From positions 1,426,001 to 1,490,000 of the forward strand of contig CBDCVA010000002.1 of assembly GCA_965222935.1 (NCBI GenBank): a stretch of 64,000 nt of DNA, given 5' to 3'. Source of the DNA: CBDCVA01 sp965222935 [NCBI: Candidatus Latescibacterota bacterium]. GTDB taxonomy: Bacteria > Latescibacterota > CBDCVA01. A program made the position numbers and the translations under genes. Below, in pieces: positions 60,473-64,000 of the stretch. Within the stretch, counting starts at the first letter, position 1. Each line of letters begins with the position of its first letter. The notes beneath the pieces are model-generated. The model worked only from the letters and a program-made list of their open reading frames with translations, was not told where the DNA came from and did no database searches.

Positions 60473-61675
60473 ATGAATGCCACATCGCCCGAACGGCCCC
60501 TAGCGGGCCTGCGCGTGCTAGACCTCTCGCGCGTCCTTGCGGGGCCGTTTTGCACGATGATCCTGGGCGACCTAGGCGCCGACGTGATCAAGGTCGAACG
60601 GCCCGGCGGCGGCGACGAGGCGCGAGGCGTCGGTCCCTTCAAGGAGGGCGTGAGCGCCTACTTCATGAGCCTCAACCGCGACAAACGCAGCCTCAACCTC
60701 AACCTCGCTCACCCTCGGGGCGCCGCGATCCTGAGAGAACTCGCCGGCCGCTCCGACGTCCTGGTCGAGAACTTCCGCCCCGGCGTCATGGCCGAGTTCG
60801 GACTGGACTATCCCGTCCTGCGCGAGGTCAACCCGCGCCTGATCTACGCCGCGCTCTCCGGCTTCGGTCAGACCGGACCCTGGGCGCGCCGCGGCGCCTA
60901 TGACATGATCGTTCAGGGCCTGGCGGGCATCATGAGCATCACCGGGGTGCCCAAGGGTCCCCCCGTCCGCGTCGGCGTCTCCATCGGAGATCTGGCGGGC
61001 GCGCTCTTCACGGCCATCGGCATTCTTTCCGCGCTCGAAAAACGCCGGAGGACCGGTCACGGCGGGTTCGTGGACGTGGCCATGCTCGATAGCCTCGTGA
61101 CACTTCTGGAGAACGCCATCGCCCGCTACGACGTGACAGGCGAGACGCCGGGGCCACTCGGCTCGCGGCATCCGCTGATTACGCCGTTCGAGGCTTTCGG
61201 ATCGGCCGACGGCCATGTCGTCATCGCGCTCAGTAACGAGGCTCTGTGGGAACGCTTCTGCCGTACGGTCGAGCGACCCGAGCTCGCCCGCGATCCGCGC
61301 TTCGACTCCAACGCCGCGCGCACCGAGCGCTACGCCGAGCTCAAGCCCATCCTCGACGCCATCCTGCGGACGAAATCCACCGCCGAGTGGGAGCGCCTTT
61401 TAGGTGAGGCCGGCGTTCCCTGCGGGCCCATTTACACCGTGCCCGAGGCCCTGGCCAGCCCGCAGATCGTCGCGCGCGCTCTCATGGGTTGGGTCGTCCA
61501 CCCAACCGCCGGAGCCTTCCAGGTACCCCAGAGCCCCATCAAGTTCGACGGGAGCGACCACACCGTCGAGAAGCCCGCGCCGGACTTGGGCGAGCACACC
61601 GAGGAGGTTTTACGCGAGTTGTGCGGTCTAGGGCAGGAGGAGATCGCGGGGCTGCGAGAGGAAGGCGTTATCTAG
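60473..61675 (+). CDS. CaiB/BaiF family (type III) CoA-transferase
   Basis: A 400-residue class III CoA-transferase moving CoA between carboxylic acids, such as formyl-, oxalyl-, carnitinyl- or succinyl-CoA. The family start is LRVLDLSRVLAGPFCTMILGDLGADVIKVE. NRDKRSLNLNL follows, and the catalytic Asp173 lies in GVSIGDLAGAL, where it forms the aspartyl-CoA anhydride. It also has SGFGQTGPWARRGAYDMIVQGLAG. The substrate is unknown; with formate dehydrogenase elsewhere in the window, a formyl-CoA role is conceivable but speculative. ATG 60473 gives the canonical N-terminus. Confidence 0.9.
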   Translation: MNATSPERPLAGLRVLDLSRVLAGPFCTMILGDLGADVIKVERPGGGDEARGVGPFKEGVSAYFMSLNRDKRSLNLNLAHPRGAAILRELAGRSDVLVENFRPGVMAEFGLDYPVLREVNPRLIYAALSGFGQTGPWARRGAYDMIVQGLAGIMSITGVPKGPPVRVGVSIGDLAGALFTAIGILSALEKRRRTGHGGFVDVAMLDSLVTLLENAIARYDVTGETPGPLGSRHPLITPFEAFGSADGHVVIALSNEALWERFCRTVERPELARDPRFDSNAARTERYAELKPILDAILRTKSTAEWERLLGEAGVPCGPIYTVPEALASPQIVARALMGWVVHPTAGAFQVPQSPIKFDGSDHTVEKPAPDLGEHTEEVLRELCGLGQEEIAGLREEGVI

Positions 61676-61775
61676 AGCGAGAGGAAAAGGGAACGGCGTC
61701 CTCCGCTTTGGGGCGCTCGGACTAGGCGAGATCACCCATCGACGCGGGGAGGGCGTAGGGACCGATGAGATCGCC

Positions 61776-61809
61776 GCCAGCCAGCCTCACCCAACGCGGG
61801 CCGATCCCG
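61776..61809 (-). pseudogene. Fragment of an HpcH/HpaI aldolase gene
   Basis: This 34-nt stretch matches 62267-62300 inside the aldolase gene at 32 positions. On the minus strand it reads GIGPRWVRLAGG, against GIGPRWVKLAGV in the intact enzyme. The open frame around it begins GEYAAWGVGIG and ends in LPASMGDLA then TAG, without other family motifs. It is probably the remnant of a second aldolase copy downstream of the intact one. The rest of 61676-61879 shows nothing else. Confidence 0.45.
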
Positions 61810-61879
61810 ACGCCCCACGCCGCGTATTCCCCCGCCCTGGACGGTTTCTGCCCTGCCTGCCGGCGGGGAGGGATGGGAT

Positions 61880-62647
61880 CTATGCTTTCAGATCCCGTCC
61901 CATGCCGCGCAACGCGGCCTCGCAGCCGCCGCTCACGAACCCGATGTCCGAGCCGATCGTCACGAGTTGGAAGCCCTGATCGATCCGCTTCTGGGCGCTC
62001 TCGATTGAGGGGGTGGCGAATCCGCCCGGCACGCCGAGGCGTTGTCCCGTCTCGATGATCTTGACGAAGGTCGCCTCCACCTCGGGATGGTCCGGATCGC
62101 CGACATGCCCCAGCGACGCGGAGAGATCGGACGGGCCAATCAGAAACGCGTCCACACCGGGCGTGGTCAGGATCGCTTCCAGGTTCTCCACCGCCTCGGT
62201 GGTCTCGATCTGGACCACGACGAGCACATCGTCGTTGGCGGTCTTCATGTACTCACCCGCGTCGACGCCAGCCAGCTTCACCCAACGCGGGCCGATGCCG
62301 CGCAGTCCCTCGGGCGGGTACTTGGCGGCACAGACGGCGGCCTCCGCCTGCTCTCGGGTGTTGACCCAGGGCACAAGGATGCCCGCCGCGCCGATGTCGA
62401 GGGCCTTCTTGATGAGCACCATATCGTTCCACGCAACGCGGATGATGGGCGTCGGACGCCCGCTGCGAAGCAAATGCATGGAGGCGTGGAGTGTCTCGGA
62501 GCTCTGCGGTGCGTGCTCGGTGTCGAGCCAGTACCAGTCCACATTGTAGTTCGACAGGACTTCGACGACATCGAGGTGACCGATGCTCATCGAGATGCCC
62601 AGCGCTACCTCGCCGCGCTGGAGCAAGGCCTTGGTGTGATTGCTCAC
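61880..62647 (-). CDS. HpcH/HpaI-type class II aldolase
   Basis: A 255-residue metal-dependent (beta/alpha)8 aldolase cleaving 4-hydroxy-2-oxo acids to pyruvate plus an aldehyde. The catalytic His45 is in LDTEHAP and Arg70 in PIIRVAW. The metal ligands are Glu148 in VVQIETT and Asp174 in LIGPSDLS; YPPEGLRGIGPRW is the phosphate/substrate loop. It starts at GTG 62647, 9 nt after AAGGAG. It could complete breakdown of the 2-keto-3-deoxy sugar acids made by the enolase-superfamily enzymes elsewhere, but it is not linked to them here. Confidence 0.9.
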   Translation of the reverse strand: MSNHTKALLQRGEVALGISMSIGHLDVVEVLSNYNVDWYWLDTEHAPQSSETLHASMHLLRSGRPTPIIRVAWNDMVLIKKALDIGAAGILVPWVNTREQAEAAVCAAKYPPEGLRGIGPRWVKLAGVDAGEYMKTANDDVLVVVQIETTEAVENLEAILTTPGVDAFLIGPSDLSASLGHVGDPDHPEVEATFVKIIETGQRLGVPGGFATPSIESAQKRIDQGFQLVTIGSDIGFVSGGCEAALRGMGRDLKA

Positions 62648-62834
62648 GGTCCGTGTCTCCTTTCCGTCCCAGCGGGCTCGAGATCTCGCCACGCCGGGGC
62701 CAACGGGTCATCCAGAGAACGCCGAAAGGCTTCGTGTGGGAGAGAATGAGGGCGATGCGGCGCGCGCCGTCAAGGCCGGGGGATCGTCTCGGGGCAAACT
62801 GCCCTTGGATGCGAGAGAGAAGCGGATGGGCATC

Positions 62835-64000
62835 TCACCTCTCAACCAGATCGGTGGCGGCAGCTCCAATGGCCGCCTGTGCGGCAGTCAGATGGCCCTG
62901 GTCGCCGTAGAGCCATAGACTGACCGCCTCGGGGGGCAGCGGGATTTCGGGGTCGGAGCGCAACAGGGCGCCAACATACGTCTTGTGTAGGCGGTGTTCG
63001 ACCTCATCGGGGTCGCAGCCGAGGGAAAGGGGTCGGTCCTCGGGTTGTTCTCCGTAATGGCCCGGCTCCAATCGGAAGCAACGTCCTATATACATCGTGT
63101 AAATGACCTTCCCGAAGGCCTTGAACTCCAGATCCAGTCGCTGCTGGAAACGGGTCCAAAGTGTGCTCTGGAGTTGCCTGACGGTCCACGTCTCGTTCGA
63201 TCTATCCCGAAACAGCGCCACTACACTGTCCACGATTTCCATACGCAGGTCGTACGGCAACATGGGCACGTTCTTCTTGGCCAACACGGCGTTGTAGTAG
63301 GCCGCCGCGTCTTCGGGCGATTCGAGTTCGAGCGGGAGCGCGGTCCCATACCTGGGACGTCGCGTTTCTCCTCCTGGCAAAGAGACAGCGAAATCTTCAC
63401 GCCCATCCCTCCAAACCATCTTTACTCTTCCATTCCGTTCAGCGGCCTGAACGAACTCCTTGAAGGATTTGTAGCCCAGCACGTGGGGATCAAACGTCGG
63501 CTTCATCTGTTTCATCTGCAGGAGAAGGCGAACGCCTAAAGGCTCTCCACCGCCTTCGGTGATGACCTGCACGGCCCGCACCAGTAAGTCGAAATAATCC
63601 TCGGACGTCTGGGAGGATGTGACCATCGCATCCTGCGGCAGCTCCACCAGGTTCTCATAGTAGATGAACTCGTCGCAGGCTTGAACCAAGAGATCGTGCA
63701 TGATCCCCTCAAGCCCGATGCCGATCCCGATAACGTGACGATCATGCAGGCGCAGCTTGTTGATCAGGGGCACATAGTCCCGGTCGCAGGCTGCCAGGGC
63801 AAACGTGTTAATTTCCGCATACTGGAACGCTACTTCCAGCGCATCCAGAGAGAGCGTCAGGTCCGCTGTATTCTTGTTGGCGGTGATGTACGGCACGTCC
63901 ACGATTTGGATCAGGTTGTGCTGGAGCATCCGACGGACGCGGCCATTCAGACCTGGATGCCCCTGGCACGCCTTCTCGATGTCTCCGTAGCTTCGAGCTA
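62835..64000 (-). CDS. NYN (LabA/DUF88) RNase-like protein with LOTUS domain, 5' end off the window
   Basis: The visible 388 codons stay open to the right edge, so the start lies outside. The first part is a NYN domain: ARSYGDIEKACQG, NKNTADLTLSLDALEVA (metal Asp residues), ALAACDRDYVPLINKLRLH and VIGIGIGLEG. Next is an OST-HTH/LOTUS-type winged helix (DYFDLLVRAVQVITEGGGEP, then YKSFKEFVQAAE). A second helical, winged-helix-like region follows (LRMEIVDSVVALFRDR, then YIGRCFRLEPG). NYN-LOTUS proteins act on RNA. The last 100 residues are less conserved. The 187 bp between it and the aldolase gene show nothing. Confidence 0.85.
   Translation of the reverse strand, partial: ARSYGDIEKACQGHPGLNGRVRRMLQHNLIQIVDVPYITANKNTADLTLSLDALEVAFQYAEINTFALAACDRDYVPLINKLRLHDRHVIGIGIGLEGIMHDLLVQACDEFIYYENLVELPQDAMVTSSQTSEDYFDLLVRAVQVITEGGGEPLGVRLLLQMKQMKPTFDPHVLGYKSFKEFVQAAERNGRVKMVWRDGREDFAVSLPGGETRRPRYGTALPLELESPEDAAAYYNAVLAKKNVPMLPYDLRMEIVDSVVALFRDRSNETWTVRQLQSTLWTRFQQRLDLEFKAFGKVIYTMYIGRCFRLEPGHYGEQPEDRPLSLGCDPDEVEHRLHKTYVGALLRSDPEIPLPPEAVSLWLYGDQGHLTAAQAAIGAAATDLVER

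Overview
The window looks like a chromosomal segment of an uncultured, high-G+C, free-living bacterium of the FCB superphylum (Latescibacterota-like or Poribacteria-like). That placement is an inference from gene content, not a tested phylogeny. It rests on a secreted FG-GAP protein ending in a FlgD-like/type IX sorting module, the run rplM-rpsI-rpsB-tsf-pyrH-frr as one block, and a catabolic gene set dominated by enolase-superfamily, Gfo/Idh/MocA, SDR, PhyH, CaiB/BaiF and HpcH/HpaI enzymes. There is no rRNA, no recognisable tRNA, no CRISPR array and no transposase.

Layout. 0.2-5.5 kb (minus): a NAD-linked formate dehydrogenase operon, with a fused NuoE-NuoF diaphorase subunit, a Cys-type molybdenum catalytic subunit and a small exported protein. 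5.7-6.8 and 13.1-14.0 kb (plus): two paralogous secreted repeat proteins, each behind the same conserved leader. Between them lie an M20 peptidase, an SDR, groES-groEL under a perfect CIRCE operator, an MFS transporter, a 46-residue basic protein and a FlgD-domain remnant. 14-21 kb (minus): a tRNA-editing-like YbaK protein, the FG-GAP protein, and a copA-phosphatase-thiamine pyrophosphokinase operon joined by TGATG overlaps. 21.2-22.3 kb: a cupin and an A+T-rich foreign-looking gene. 22.5-30.8 kb (minus): a sugar-acid catabolic cluster (two tandem enolase-superfamily paralogues, two Gfo/Idh/MocA proteins, MOSC, a DUF255 thioredoxin-like lipoprotein and a DapA-family aldolase).

31-36.6 kb: an SDR, a methyltransferase, a DUF2442 gene behind a DUF4160 gene broken by an amber codon, a PhyH oxygenase, a quinone oxidoreductase, and an AbrB/PIN toxin-antitoxin pair whose toxin has ACG where its ATG is expected. 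36.7-44.8 kb: a CDGSH protein, a MurA with Asp at the catalytic Cys position, a membrane PH/DUF402 protein, an M24-fold protein that has lost its metal ligands, an SDR, an NTF2-like protein, ATP-dependent PEP carboxykinase and an alkyladenine glycosylase. 44.8-49.6 kb (minus): a HEAT lipoprotein and the ribosomal/translation block with a clear promoter. 49.8-64 kb: glutamate synthase large subunit, a zinc-ribbon protein, a sulfurtransferase, an AMIN-amidase, a polyprenyl synthase, a degenerate APH-fold protein, a BrkB membrane protein, a CaiB CoA-transferase, an HpcH aldolase and a truncated NYN-LOTUS RNA-binding protein.

The strongest unexplained signals are: (1) the two copies of a leader of about 165 nt, with a 57-nt identical core and a conserved Shine-Dalgarno-sequestering helix, each driving a secreted repeat protein; (2) a family of palindromic intergenic repeats built around a CCCCTCCC..GGGAGGGG hairpin, some assembled into composite units more than 100 bp long and present in both orientations; and (3) several genes caught decaying by single-base lesions.
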